The position numbers and the translations under genes were made by a program. A DNA stretch of 61,029 nucleotides, taken from Candidatus Eiseniibacteriota bacterium (GTDB lineage: Bacteria > Eisenbacteria > RBG-16-71-46 > CAIMUX01). Positions within the stretch are counted from its first letter, which is position 1. Every line of letters starts with the position of its first letter. Positions 26,796 through 35,835 of this stretch are shown here, one piece after another. The stretch covers positions 1-61,029 of the forward strand of contig JAKQSZ010000056.1 in assembly GCA_029569475.1 (NCBI GenBank). The letters are read 5' to 3'. The notes under the pieces are model-generated. The model was not told where the DNA came from and ran no database searches. It was given only the letters and a program-made list of their open reading frames with translations.

Positions 26796-27794
26796 ATGAA
26801 GACGCCATTGTCAGCCAGGAAGGAGAAGCGACCAGGCCAGACGGCCCGCCCGGGACGCGCCGGCCGGCTGGCCCTCGGATCCGCCCTTCTCGTCCTGACG
26901 ACCGCCGTGGGCGTCCAGGCGGCCGGTGCGCGGGGCATGCCCGCCGGGTTCTCCGTGGACGCGGCGGGGAGCCGGGCCCAGGCCTGGATCGAGCGGCAGT
27001 GCGCTCTCGGCCCCCGGGTGCCCGGGACCGCCGCGCACACAGCCTGGATCGAACTCGTCTCCGGCCATCTGCGGTCGCTGGGAATCTCCGTGCGCCAACA
27101 ACGGTTTCGCGCTCTCATGCCCGGGGCCAGGGATTCGGTGGACTGCACCAACCTCTTCGCCTCCGTCAACCCCGGCGTGCGCCCCAGGCTGCTTCTGGGA
27201 GCGCATTGGGACTCGCGCCCCTGGGCCGATCGGGATCCGAACCCGGCCAACCGCGCCAAGCCTGTCCCCGGAGCGAACGACGGCGCTTCCGGCGTGGCGG
27301 CCCTGCTGGTCCTGGCCGAGACGCTGCAGCGGGCCCCGGCACCCCTCGGGATCGATCTGGCCTTCTTCGACGCGGAGGACATGGGCCGGGAGGGACACCC
27401 GCAGGAGTACAGTCTGGGAAGCCAGTACATGGCGCGCACCTGGCGGGGCCCGTTGCCGGACTGGGTGCTGGTCCTCGACCTGGTCGGCTCGGAACGGGCG
27501 GAGTTCGGCATCGAGGAGTTCTCCGAGGCGGCCGCTCCGGCCTTTCTCGATCTGCTCTTCCGGGTGGCGGAAGGCAAGGGTTACCGGCAATGGAACCGTT
27601 CGGTCCGTTACGCCGTGGCGGATGATCATCTCCCGTTCCAGTATCTCGGGGTTCCGGCGATCGACCTGATCGACTTCCATGATCCCGTGTGGCATACGGT
27701 CAACGACACCCCCGCCCACACCAGCGCGACCACCCTGGGCCGCGTGATCGACGTCGTGGCGACCTTGATCTACGAGGGGCACCTGGCTCCCTGA
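26796..27794 (+). CDS. M28-family zinc enzyme, glutaminyl cyclase-like
   Basis: A 332-aa exported enzyme of the M28 aminopeptidase/glutaminyl-peptide cyclotransferase family. A signal segment (about residues 24-44) precedes the zinc site: GAHWDSRPWAD, the Asp in PGANDGASGVAAL, FFDAEDMG, SLGSQYMA, DDHLPF and the His in IDFHDPVWHTVNDT. The AHWDSRPWAD and DAED motifs match bacterial glutaminyl cyclases better than aminopeptidases. Such enzymes convert N-terminal Gln of exported proteins to pyroglutamate in Bacteroidota. The gene starts 15 bp after sprA with a strong ribosome site (GGGAAGGGAAG), so the two are probably co-transcribed. Confidence 0.82.
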   Translation: MKTPLSARKEKRPGQTARPGRAGRLALGSALLVLTTAVGVQAAGARGMPAGFSVDAAGSRAQAWIERQCALGPRVPGTAAHTAWIELVSGHLRSLGISVRQQRFRALMPGARDSVDCTNLFASVNPGVRPRLLLGAHWDSRPWADRDPNPANRAKPVPGANDGASGVAALLVLAETLQRAPAPLGIDLAFFDAEDMGREGHPQEYSLGSQYMARTWRGPLPDWVLVLDLVGSERAEFGIEEFSEAAAPAFLDLLFRVAEGKGYRQWNRSVRYAVADDHLPFQYLGVPAIDLIDFHDPVWHTVNDTPAHTSATTLGRVIDVVATLIYEGHLAP

Positions 27795-27846
27795 CCCGCT
27801 GCCCCCCCCCGGGTCCCGCGGTCCCCATTCCTAGCGCCGGAAGTGC

Positions 27847-27876
27847 TTGACCTGGTTTCCTGTTGCGGGCAATCTT
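27847..27876 (+). promoter_or_regulatory. Weak candidate promoter for the rimP operon
   Basis: TTGACC (27847-27852) matches the -35 seen before aroB, but the hexamer at 17-18 bp (CAATCT or AATCTT) is poor. If used, transcription would start near 27882, only about 18 nt before the terminator hairpin. Confidence 0.3.
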
Positions 27877-27899
27877 GGCGTTTGGGTATGTTCAGCAAG

Positions 27900-27925
27900 C
27901 GTGGGCGAACGTCCACGTTTTTTTT
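27900..27925 (+). terminator. Intrinsic terminator in the leader of rimP-nusA-infB
   Basis: A 7-bp stem, CGTGGGC (27900-27906) pairing with GTCCACG (27911-27917) with one G-T pair, closes a GAAC tetraloop and is followed by eight T (27918-27925). It ends 29 bp before the rimP GTG. It either ends sprA-operon transcripts or attenuates the rimP operon. Confidence 0.8.
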
Positions 27926-27954
27926 GAGCCGGAGTCCGTCTCCGAGGGGGGATC

Positions 27955-28551
27955 GTGCGGACCGAGGAACTGGTCGATCTGGTGGGGCCGGTGCTGGCCG
28001 ATGGGGAGTTTGAGCTGGTCGAGTGCTCGATTTCCCGCACATCGAAGAGCCAGACGTTCCGGATCTCGATCGATCGCGCCGGAGGTGTCACGATCGACGA
28101 CTGCGCGCGGGTCAGTCGCGGCATCGCGCACCTGCTCGATGCCCATCCCCTGCTGCGGGGGGCCTACCAGCTCGAGGTCTCCTCGGCTGGGATGAACCGG
28201 CCGATCCGCACGCCGGAGCACTTCGTCCGCTTTGCGGGCGAGGAAGTACGACTGGAGTTCACCGGTGCCGAGGGGCCGGTCCGGCTGTGCGGGGAGATCG
28301 GTCCGGTCGAGGGGGATTCGGTATCGATCCGGCTGGCCAATGGCGAGTCGCGGCCGGTGCCGCTCTCGCGGATTGTGCGGGCCTCGCTCCACATGGACCC
28401 GTGGAAGCGTCGCCAGGGTCCGGAGGCACGGGGAGCGGGGTCCCAACCGGGATCCGGGGAACAACCCGCGACCGGAGCGCAACGCCGATCCAGGCCAAAG
28501 CAGACCGGGGGACGAAACGCAAAACGGAAAGATGGTCAACGCCATGGCTAA
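27955..28551 (+). CDS. rimP: Ribosome maturation factor RimP
   Basis: Needed for 30S subunit maturation. The N-terminal alpha/beta domain (LVDLVGPVLADGEFELVE) and the conserved core (ISIDRAGGVTIDDCARVSR, then YQLEVSSAGMNRPIRTPEHFVRF) are clear, followed by the small C-terminal barrel. The 198-aa length includes about 45 extra residues of basic, Gly/Gln-rich tail after about 150. The start is GTG with GAGGGG upstream. Its position before nusA and infB is the standard order. It overlaps the nusA start region. Confidence 0.92.
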   Translation: MRTEELVDLVGPVLADGEFELVECSISRTSKSQTFRISIDRAGGVTIDDCARVSRGIAHLLDAHPLLRGAYQLEVSSAGMNRPIRTPEHFVRFAGEEVRLEFTGAEGPVRLCGEIGPVEGDSVSIRLANGESRPVPLSRIVRASLHMDPWKRRQGPEARGAGSQPGSGEQPATGAQRRSRPKQTGGRNAKRKDGQRHG

Positions 28552-30019
28552 CACGACCACCGATGAAATCCTTGAGGCCTTGAGGCAGATCGCCCGGGAG
28601 AAGAGCGTCGACCGGCGCCTCCTGATCGAGACGCTGGAGGCCGGGATCCTCAGCGCCGCGCGCAAGCGTTACGCGACCGCCGCTGACGTCCAGGTGGGGT
28701 TCGATGACGCGACCGGGAAGATCCGGGTCATGGTGCACAAGAAGGTGGTGCCGGTCGCGATCGATCTCGAGAGCGAGATCGACATCGAGGAGGCCGAACT
28801 GCTGCAACCGGGCGTGCGCCCCGGGCAGACCGTCGCGGTGGAAGTTCCCGTCGCCGAGTTCGGGCGCAACGCGATCCAGGCGGCCAAGCAGGTCCTGGTC
28901 CAGAAGGTCCGGGAGGCGGAACGCGACCACATCTACCAGGACTACATCGATCGCAAGGGCCAGATCGTCTCCGGGACGGTATCCCAGGTCGATCGAGGCA
29001 GCGTCATCGTGAAGATCGGCAAGACCGAGGGCGTGATCCCTCCGCGGGAGATGATCTTCCGGGACCGTTTCAAGATCGGCGACCCGGTCCGCGCCCTGCT
29101 CAAGGATATCGACAAAGCCCAGAAGGGCCCGATGCTCATCCTGTCGCGGACCGATCCCGAGTTCGTCCGGCGGCTCTTCGAGAACGAGGTGCCGGAGATC
29201 TTCGAGCGCGTGGTCGAGATCCGGGAGATCTCGCGCGAGCCAGGCTCGCGGACCAAGATCACCGTGCTGTCCCACGACGACCGGGTCGACCCGGTGGGAG
29301 CCTGCGTCGGGATGAAGGGCACACGTGTCCAGAGCATCGTCCGGGAACTCGGGGGCGAACGCATCGACATCGTGCCGTGGAGCCCGGATCCGAAGATCCT
29401 CATCAGCCGGGCGCTGGCGCCGGCGCGGGGTGTGCTGGACGTCATCGTCCACGAGGTTGAGAAGCGGGTCACCGTGGTGGTGGCCGATGACCAGCTCAGC
29501 CTGGCCATCGGCAAGGGAGGCCAGAACGCCCGGCTGGCGAACCGTCTGACGGGATATGCCATCGACCTGAAGAGCCAATCGCAGATCGAGGTGGAACGCG
29601 GCGTCGCGGGCGGCCTTCCCGAGGTCGAACTCGAAGAGCTGAACAAGGAGCTTGGACCGCGTCTGGTGGAGCGCTTGATCAAGGCGGGCAAGGAGACCCT
29701 GCAGGACGTCATCCGCACCTCGGCGGAGGATCTCATGGAGATCCCGGGCATCGGCGAGAAGACCGCGGGCCGGCTTCTGGTCCTGGCGCGCCAGATCCTC
29801 GACGAGAGGGCGGCGCGGCGCGACGGCGATGCGGGCGCTGAGGACTCGCCGGCCGGAGAGAGCCTGGAGGAGGCCGGCGATCCGGCGGAGCCCGAGGGCG
29901 CCACGGCCGCAACGGCGGAGGCAACAGCCTCGCCGGAGGAGGGACACGCTGACCTCGAAGGACCCGTCTCCGAGGACCGCAAGGATCCCGGCGACGAGAG
30001 ACGGGAGGCGCACGCTTGA
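28544..30019 (+). CDS. nusA: Transcription elongation/termination factor NusA
   Basis: RNA polymerase-binding factor (491 aa) that controls pausing, termination and antitermination. The N-terminal domain covers residues 1-130 (EILEALRQIAREKSVDRRLL), an S1 domain about 136-200 (GQIVSGTVSQVDRGSVIVKIG), and two KH domains about 205-345 (VGACVGMKGTRVQSIVREL, then LAIGKGGQNARLANRLTG). A helix-hairpin-helix region follows (LMEIPGIGEKTAGRLL, about 405-420), then an acidic tail typical of diverse phyla. ATG 28544 follows a GGAAAG site at 12 bases; ATG 28532 is an alternative. The stop overlaps infB by 4 bp (TTGA). Confidence 0.95.
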   Translation: MANTTTDEILEALRQIAREKSVDRRLLIETLEAGILSAARKRYATAADVQVGFDDATGKIRVMVHKKVVPVAIDLESEIDIEEAELLQPGVRPGQTVAVEVPVAEFGRNAIQAAKQVLVQKVREAERDHIYQDYIDRKGQIVSGTVSQVDRGSVIVKIGKTEGVIPPREMIFRDRFKIGDPVRALLKDIDKAQKGPMLILSRTDPEFVRRLFENEVPEIFERVVEIREISREPGSRTKITVLSHDDRVDPVGACVGMKGTRVQSIVRELGGERIDIVPWSPDPKILISRALAPARGVLDVIVHEVEKRVTVVVADDQLSLAIGKGGQNARLANRLTGYAIDLKSQSQIEVERGVAGGLPEVELEELNKELGPRLVERLIKAGKETLQDVIRTSAEDLMEIPGIGEKTAGRLLVLARQILDERAARRDGDAGAEDSPAGESLEEAGDPAEPEGATAATAEATASPEEGHADLEGPVSEDRKDPGDERREAHA

Positions 30020-32388
30020 AGGTTCGGGTATTCCAACTCGCGAGAGATCTGAAGATCTCCAGCGACGCGTTGGTCAACATGATCAGCTCGCTCGGCGGCG
30101 ATGCGAAGAGCCACATGTCTTCCCTCGACGACGATCTGGTGGCGAAGATCCGCGCCAAGATCGCCGAGGAACGCCAGGCGGTGAAGCGCGAGTCCGAGAA
30201 GAAAGCTCACATCCAGGAAGAGATCGCCAAGAAGGCGGAAGAGGCCAGGCTGCGCCCCGTGCCTGTCGCCGCGGCTCCGGTCACGGCGCCCGCGCCCAAG
30301 GTGGCGCAGCCGGCTCCGGTCACGGCTCCGGTCCGCCCACCTCTGCCGACCCGGCCGCCCCAGCCCGTCCGGACACCGCCGCAGCCCCGGCCGCACGCGG
30401 TCCCGGTCACCGCCCGGACCGTCGTGTCCGGTCCGCCTCGTCCTTCGGATGGCGGCGGGGGACGTGGTCGCGGTGGGGACCGCGGGCGCAAGAAGAAGCG
30501 GCAGGTCGACGAGGCGCTGGTCCGCGAAAACGTGCGGCGGACCCTCGCCGGAATGGAGGCCGGGCGCCAGCGGAGCCGCCGGCGTCGTCGCGGCTCGGAG
30601 GAAGCGGGAGAGCAGGAAGAGACGAACAAGCTCTCCATCCACGAGTTCGCGACCGTCGGGGAACTGGCTTCCGTGATGGAAGTCAAGCCGGCCGAGGTCA
30701 TCGCGACCTGTCTCTCGCTCGGAATCATCGCCAACATCAATCGCCGGCTCGAGAAGGACGCGATCACGGCGATCATGGACGAGTTCGGCTATGAGCCCGA
30801 CTTCGTCGTCGAGTACGGCGAGGAGATCCTCGCCCAGCACGACCTCGAGGACAGCGCGGAGCAGTACGAGACCAAGGGCAGGGCGCCCATCGTCACGGTC
30901 ATGGGGCACGTCGACCACGGCAAGACGAGTCTCCTGGACCACATCCGCAAGACCCGCGTCATCGACAGCGAGTCGGGCGGCATCACCCAGCACATCGGCG
31001 CCTATTCCGTGTACCTGCCGCAGGGCACCATCGCCTTCCTCGATACCCCGGGTCACGAAGCGTTCACGGCCATGCGGGCGCGGGGAGCGCAGGTCACGGA
31101 CATCGTCGTACTGGTCGTGGCGGCCGACGACCATGTCATGCCCCAGACCATCGAGGCGATCAACCACGCGAAGGCCGCGGGCGTTCCCATCATCGTCGCG
31201 ATCAACAAGGTCGATCTGCCCACGGCCAACCCCGACCTGGTCCGCAAGGAACTGGCGGATCACGGCATCCTGGTGGAGGAGTGGGGAGGCAACGTCGTCG
31301 CGGTCGAGATCTCGGCGAAATTCGGCCAGAATGTCAACCGGCTGCTGGAGATGATCCTCCTGCTGGCGGAGATGCGGGACCTCAAGGCCGAGCCGGACCG
31401 TCGCGCCAAAGGCGTGGTCATCGAGGCCCGGCGGGAGGCTGGACGCGGGGTCGTGGCGACCGTTCTGATCCAGAACGGTCATGTCGAAGTCGGCCAGCCC
31501 TTCGTCTGTGGTTCGCAGTACGGAAAGGTGCGAGCCATGACCGATGAGCGGGGCGAGCGCCTGAAGGTGGCGGGACCGTCCACGCCGGTGGAAATCCTCG
31601 GCTGGTCGGGCGTGCCCGGATCCGGCGATGTCTTCACGGTGGTCAAGAGCGAAGCGGAGGCGCGCGAGATCGCCGGCCGCCGTTCGCAGATCGCCCGGGA
31701 GCATGAGCACCGCCTCAGCCGCCAGGCCACCAGCCTGATGTCCATTCAGGATCGCATCCGTCGCGGCGAGCTCCACGACCTCAACCTCGTCCTCAAGGCC
31801 GACGTGGGCGGATCCATCGAGGTGCTGCGCGACAGCCTGCAAAAGCTTTCGACCGACGAGGTCAAGGTGCGCATCATCCACCAGGGGGTCGGGCTGATCA
31901 ACGAGTCCGATATCCTTCTGGCGGTCGCTTCGGGCGCCATCGTCATCGGCTTCCACACGCGGCCCGATGCCAAAGCGCACCAGTTGGCCATGACCGAAGG
32001 GGTGGACGTCCGTCTCTACCAGGTCATCTACGAGGTCGAGAAGGACGTCAAGGACGCCATGAGCGGCCTGCTTGCCCCCGACAAGGTCGAGAAGATCGCC
32101 GGCTCGGCCGAGGTGCGCAAGGTCTTCCACATCACCAAGGTCGGGGCCATCGCGGGATGCTTCGTGGTCTCGGGGACGCTCCACCGGACCGACCGCGCCC
32201 GCGTCTTCCGCGGCGCGGACAAGGTCTTCGACGGCCGCTTCGCTTCGCTCAAGAGGGTCAAGGACGACGTCCGGGAGGTGGCCAGCGGCTTCGAGTGCGG
32301 CATCGGCCTGGAGGGTTTCAACGACATCCGCGAAGGCGACGTGATCGAGGCCTACACGGTCGAGGAAGTCGCGCGCCGAATCGACTAG
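30016..32388 (+). CDS. infB: Translation initiation factor IF-2
   Basis: GTPase (790 aa) that places fMet-tRNA on the 30S subunit. The N-terminal winged domain ([20 protein letters not shown]) is followed by a Lys/Glu helix, a Pro/Ala/Arg-rich linker and an IF2_N subdomain (about 210-265). The G domain has G1 GHVDHGKT (about 297-304), switch [11 protein letters not shown]3 DTPGHEAF, G4 NKVD and G5 SAK. C-terminal domains include the tRNA-binding part (about 690-790). The start is a TTG inside the nusA stop (TTGA), so IF-2 itself starts at a weak codon and depends on coupling to nusA. Confidence 0.96.
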   Translation: MKVRVFQLARDLKISSDALVNMISSLGGDAKSHMSSLDDDLVAKIRAKIAEERQAVKRESEKKAHIQEEIAKKAEEARLRPVPVAAAPVTAPAPKVAQPAPVTAPVRPPLPTRPPQPVRTPPQPRPHAVPVTARTVVSGPPRPSDGGGGRGRGGDRGRKKKRQVDEALVRENVRRTLAGMEAGRQRSRRRRRGSEEAGEQEETNKLSIHEFATVGELASVMEVKPAEVIATCLSLGIIANINRRLEKDAITAIMDEFGYEPDFVVEYGEEILAQHDLEDSAEQYETKGRAPIVTVMGHVDHGKTSLLDHIRKTRVIDSESGGITQHIGAYSVYLPQGTIAFLDTPGHEAFTAMRARGAQVTDIVVLVVAADDHVMPQTIEAINHAKAAGVPIIVAINKVDLPTANPDLVRKELADHGILVEEWGGNVVAVEISAKFGQNVNRLLEMILLLAEMRDLKAEPDRRAKGVVIEARREAGRGVVATVLIQNGHVEVGQPFVCGSQYGKVRAMTDERGERLKVAGPSTPVEILGWSGVPGSGDVFTVVKSEAEAREIAGRRSQIAREHEHRLSRQATSLMSIQDRIRRGELHDLNLVLKADVGGSIEVLRDSLQKLSTDEVKVRIIHQGVGLINESDILLAVASGAIVIGFHTRPDAKAHQLAMTEGVDVRLYQVIYEVEKDVKDAMSGLLAPDKVEKIAGSAEVRKVFHITKVGAIAGCFVVSGTLHRTDRARVFRGADKVFDGRFASLKRVKDDVREVASGFECGIGLEGFNDIREGDVIEAYTVEEVARRID

Positions 32389-32527
32389 CGGCGCGGCGGT
32401 GCGCCAGCTTCTCGACCGGGTGGCCGTTCCCGCGCAGTGTCCGGCACCGGGCGGCTGGGTGCGTGGAGGCTGGAAGCCGTTGCGCTCCCCTCCGGGCGAT
32501 CATTCTTTGCTTGAGGCGGGCTCGGTC

Positions 32528-32956
32528 ATGTTTTACGGCGTAGCGCGGCTGGAGTTCTTGATACCCCACAGCCAATCCCTCAAGGAGAAGCGAGCGGTGA
32601 TCAACCGGCTCAAGGCGCGCCTGCAGAGCCGCTATCACGTGGCCGTCGCGGAGGTCGATCATCAGGATCTGCGTCAGAGGGGCGCCCTGGGACTGGCGCT
32701 GGTGGCGCAGGGCCCCTCTTCGGCTCAGAACGGCCTCAGCGCCCTGCGCCGCCTGGCTGACGAGGAACTGCGCATTTCCGTCATCGATTTCACGACGCAT
32801 GTGGGTGCGCTCGGCGATCAGATGCCCCGCGAAGCCGGCTCGGGCGATTCCGGCCATCTTCCCTTCCCCGATGGACCGGATGCCGGGGCTCGCGAGACGG
32901 GGGAAGCCGGCACCGGCGACGAGGACGACCTCACGTGGCGGGAGGAACGGGATTGA
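32528..32956 (+). CDS. DUF503 (YlxP-like) protein
   Basis: A 142-aa member of the DUF503/YlxP family, which is often found between infB and rbfA and implicated in ribosome biogenesis in Firmicutes. The conserved core is MFYGVARLEFLIPHSQSLKE followed by KRAVINRLKARLQSRYHVAVAEVDHQDL (residues 1-48). A Gly/Asp-rich tail of about 45 residues follows. The ATG at 32528 matches the family N-terminus. The stop overlaps rbfA by 4 bp (TTGA). The molecular function is not established. Confidence 0.85.
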   Translation: MFYGVARLEFLIPHSQSLKEKRAVINRLKARLQSRYHVAVAEVDHQDLRQRGALGLALVAQGPSSAQNGLSALRRLADEELRISVIDFTTHVGALGDQMPREAGSGDSGHLPFPDGPDAGARETGEAGTGDEDDLTWREERD

Positions 32957-33339
32957 AGGGCATACGGACCGAGAAGCTGGCCGAGGAGATCCGGCAGGCC
33001 ATCTCCGGCGTCCTGCAACAGAAGGTGTCGGACCCACGCCTGGGCATGGTGGGGGTGACCCGGGTCGAGGTCTCCAACGACCTTGGCCACGCCCTCGCCT
33101 ACATTTCCGTCCTGGGGGATGACGCCGCCCAGGAAGCCAGCCTCAAGGTGCTCGATCGCGCCCAGGGGTTCATCCGGACCGAGCTCGCGCGTTCCCTCCG
33201 GCTGCGCCGGGTTCCCGAGCTGCGGTTCAAGGCGGATCCCGGCATACGCTACAGCATCCGTCTCCAGGAGGTCCTGCGGGAACTCGGCATGGACCACCCG
33301 GTCGCTCCCACCCCCGATGAGGATGATCCCGATGCGTGA
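32953..33339 (+). CDS. rbfA: Ribosome-binding factor A
   Basis: Late 30S maturation factor (128 aa, usual length) with a KH-type fold. Conserved segments are RTEKLAEEIRQAISGVLQQ, DPRLGMVGVTRVEVSNDLGHALAYISV and RSLRLRRVPELRFKADPGI. The TTG at 32953 is preferred over the GTG at 32935 because GGGAGG (32939-32944) is 8 bases upstream of it, and it lies in a TTGA overlap with the previous stop. Confidence 0.92.
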   Translation: MKGIRTEKLAEEIRQAISGVLQQKVSDPRLGMVGVTRVEVSNDLGHALAYISVLGDDAAQEASLKVLDRAQGFIRTELARSLRLRRVPELRFKADPGIRYSIRLQEVLRELGMDHPVAPTPDEDDPDA

Positions 33340-34357
33340 TGACGGCTTCGGCAATCGGCCACGGGCGGTGCGTGGCGGTTCGCGCCCTCGCCTGGAGCCG
33401 CCACGCGGCGCCCCGGCCCCTTCGGGGGCCCTGGCGCCCGCTTTCGTGCTCAACGTGTACAAGGAAGTCTCGTGGACCAGCCATGACGCCGTCGGGCGGG
33501 TGCGCCGGATCCTCGACCTGAAGCAGGTCGGCCATGCCGGGAGCCTCGATCCCCTGGCCGCCGGGGTGCTCTTGGTGGCGGTCGGACGCGCCACCAAGGT
33601 CGTGTCGCACCTGATGGCGCTTCCCAAGTCCTATCGGGGCACGCTGCGGTTCGGGCGGCGCACGACCACAGGCGACGGCGGCGGCGAGATGGTGGCCGAA
33701 GGCCCGGTCCCGCAGGCAGGGCTCGAGGCTTTGCAGGCGGCGGCGGCGCGTTTCCACGGGACGGTCCTGCAGGTTCCCCCGATGGTCTCCGCGCTCAAGC
33801 AGGACGGCGAACGTCTCTACGACCTGGCCCGGCGCGGCATCGAGGTCGATCGCGCGCCTCGGCCGGTGCGGATCGACCGGTTCACCATCACCGGGGTGGA
33901 CCTGCCCCGGGTCGACTTCGAACTCGACTGCGGCCGCGGAACCTACGTTCGCACGCTGGCCGAGGACCTCGCGGCGGAGTTCGGCACCGTCGCCTTCGTC
34001 GAGTCCCTGGTCCGCACACGGGTGGGAAAGTTCTCCATCGAGGATAGCTGCCGGCTGATCTCGCCCCCCGGCTCGGAGCGAGCGGGGTTGAGCCAGCTGG
34101 GGATCTCCCTGGGCGAGGCTCTCTCGCACCTGGACAGCGTCCGGGTGGATGCGCGTTGGATCCACCGCCTGCGGCAGGGGGGCGTTCCACCGTGGAACAA
34201 CCTGACCTTCAACTCGAAGCCGGAGATCGGCTCGGTCGTGCGCCTGGTCGGGCCGGAAGGCGAACTGATCGCCCTGGCTTCGCTCGATCTTCTGCCGGGG
34301 CCGGCCGATCGTCCGATCGAGCATGCCTGCGCGTTGCGCCTGGAAAGGGTCATTTGA
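33332..34357 (+). CDS. truB: tRNA pseudouridine-55 synthase TruB
   Basis: Makes pseudouridine 55 in the T-loop of tRNA. The catalytic Asp73 lies in the motif GHAGSLDPLAAGVLLVAVGRAT (usually GTLDP). Also seen are KSYRGTLRFGRRTTTGDGGG, PPMVSALKQDGERLYDLARRG and CGRGTYVRTLAEDLA. The 341-aa length includes an unusual basic extension of about 37 residues before FVLNVYKEVSWTSHD. An ATG at 33317 is also in frame. It overlaps rbfA by 8 bp and ribF by 4 bp. Confidence 0.93.
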   Translation: MRDDGFGNRPRAVRGGSRPRLEPPRGAPAPSGALAPAFVLNVYKEVSWTSHDAVGRVRRILDLKQVGHAGSLDPLAAGVLLVAVGRATKVVSHLMALPKSYRGTLRFGRRTTTGDGGGEMVAEGPVPQAGLEALQAAAARFHGTVLQVPPMVSALKQDGERLYDLARRGIEVDRAPRPVRIDRFTITGVDLPRVDFELDCGRGTYVRTLAEDLAAEFGTVAFVESLVRTRVGKFSIEDSCRLISPPGSERAGLSQLGISLGEALSHLDSVRVDARWIHRLRQGGVPPWNNLTFNSKPEIGSVVRLVGPEGELIALASLDLLPGPADRPIEHACALRLERVI

Positions 34358-35358
34358 GCGAAACCGAGGCCCTGGGCGAGAGTCGGGGCGAAGAACCCCC
34401 GAACCCGGGCGGCCCTCCGCCGGAAGCCGTGGCCGCGGTGGCCACGATCGGGGTCTTTGACGGCGTGCATCGCGGCCATCGCCAGCTTCTCGAACTCGTG
34501 CGCGACCGGGCGCGCGCCCTGGGCCTGCCTTCCCTGGTCATCACCTTCGACCCGCACCCGGTCGCGGTGCTGTCCCCGGCTTCGCCACCGGAACTCCTGA
34601 CCCCGCACGCCGTCAAGCTCCGCCTGCTGGCCGAACTGGGGATGGACCTGGTCTGGCCGATGCGGTTCTCCACGGAAATGGCCGCCCTCGAGCCGGGCGA
34701 GTTTGTCCGCCAGCGCCTGCTGCGCCGCATTCGCCCGCGAGAACTGTGGATCGGCTACGATTTTCGTTTCGGCCGCGGGCGCGAGGGAGGGTTGGATGTG
34801 CTGCGCGAGGAGGGCGCTCGCGCCGGATTTGCCGTGCACCAGTTCGGCCCGGTTCACGCGGGGGGACGGGTCTACAGCAGCACCTGGGTCCGGGAAGCGC
34901 TCGGCCGCGGCGCCGTGGACGAGGCCGAGGAACTCCTGGGCCACGCTTTCATCCTGGAGGGGATCGTGGGGCGCGGCCGGGGGGATGCCGCCCGCCTCCT
35001 GGTCCCCACCGCCAACCTGGATCTCCACCCGCGCCAGTTCCTGCCCGCCCAAGGGGTCTACACCGGGTGGGGGGAGGCCGCCGGCGCCCTGCTCCCGGCG
35101 GTGATCAACATCGGGCGGCGACCCACGTTGACCGAGGGGAGCCGGGTGGTCGTCGAGGTCCATCTCCTGGACTGGGAGGGAGACCTGCGCGGCCGGACGT
35201 TGGCCGTCCGCTTCGGGGCCCGGCTCCGGGACGAGGCCCGTTTTGCCGAACTGTCCGATCTCCAGGCTGCCGTCGCGGCCGACGTGGATGCCGCCCGCGA
35301 CTGGCACCGGGCGAACCTTCACCGAAAACTAACCGTTGCTCCGGAAATGGCGGACTGA
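34354..35358 (+). CDS. ribF: Bifunctional riboflavin kinase/FAD synthetase
   Basis: Phosphorylates riboflavin to FMN and adenylates FMN to FAD (334 aa). The N-terminal nucleotidyltransferase has [17 protein letters not shown] (about residues 33-49), [11 protein letters not shown], and [16 protein letters not shown] with the following STWVREAL. The C-terminal kinase (about 195-325) has [20 protein letters not shown], then GVYTGW and [11 protein letters not shown]. About 28 extra residues precede the first strand. The start is TTG in a TTGA overlap with truB. Confidence 0.92.
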   Translation: MSETEALGESRGEEPPNPGGPPPEAVAAVATIGVFDGVHRGHRQLLELVRDRARALGLPSLVITFDPHPVAVLSPASPPELLTPHAVKLRLLAELGMDLVWPMRFSTEMAALEPGEFVRQRLLRRIRPRELWIGYDFRFGRGREGGLDVLREEGARAGFAVHQFGPVHAGGRVYSSTWVREALGRGAVDEAEELLGHAFILEGIVGRGRGDAARLLVPTANLDLHPRQFLPAQGVYTGWGEAAGALLPAVINIGRRPTLTEGSRVVVEVHLLDWEGDLRGRTLAVRFGARLRDEARFAELSDLQAAVAADVDAARDWHRANLHRKLTVAPEMAD

Positions 35359-35364
35359 TAGAGT
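35336..35364 (+). promoter_or_regulatory. Candidate rpsO-pnp promoter
   Basis: TTGCTC (35336-35341) is followed after 17 bp by TAGAGT (35359-35364), overlapping the ribF stop. Transcription would start near 35371 and give a leader of about 94 nt before rpsO. It matches the pair before the haem-motif lipoprotein. Confidence 0.45.
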
Positions 35365-35464
35365 CCTTGCGATTATAGCTGGTTTCATTGCGCGACCGGC
35401 CAAGGCCGACAAGCCGGGAGCAGCAGCCGGAGGTACCGGCTGGCTCGTTCTACGGAGGAGACGA

Positions 35465-35734
35465 ATGCCCCTTTCGAAGGAAGAAAAGCAGGAGATCATC
35501 AGCCGCTACAAGCTGCACGAATTGGATTCCGGGAGTCCGGAGGTACAGATTGCGCTGCTGACCGAGAAGATCCGCCATTTGACCGAGCACTTCAAGAAGC
35601 ACACGACCGACCACCACTCCCGCCGCGGCCTGCTCCGCATGGTCGGCCGGCGTCGCAAGCTGTTGGACTATCTGAAGAATACGAAGCTGGAAAGCTACCG
35701 TAGCCTGGTCAAGGACCTGGGTCTGCGCCACTAG
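35465..35734 (+). CDS. rpsO: 30S ribosomal protein S15
   Basis: Primary 16S rRNA-binding protein of the small-subunit platform. The 89-aa length is exact for the family. Conserved features are [40 protein letters not shown] and RKLLDYLKN. The ATG has GGAGG 8-9 bases upstream. It precedes pnp, the near-universal order, and S15 typically represses its own leader; the leader here is long enough for that but no structure was verified. Confidence 0.97.
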   Translation: MPLSKEEKQEIISRYKLHELDSGSPEVQIALLTEKIRHLTEHFKKHTTDHHSRRGLLRMVGRRRKLLDYLKNTKLESYRSLVKDLGLRH

Positions 35735-35835
35735 GTCCCTCATTCCTCAACGCCGATCGGCCGAACGCGCGGGAGTGCGATCCCGCCGCGGGTGTTTGGC
35801 CTACCCGCCACCCAAGGCCACTGCAGGAGACTCAC

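Noticed and set aside
27802..27810. Run of nine C after the M28 gene as a phase-variable tract
   Set aside because: It lies outside any gene and away from the promoter-like hexamers, so no effect can be argued.
28942..32184. Long open frame antisense to nusA and infB
   Set aside because: It is a shadow of two well-conserved genes and changes character between them.
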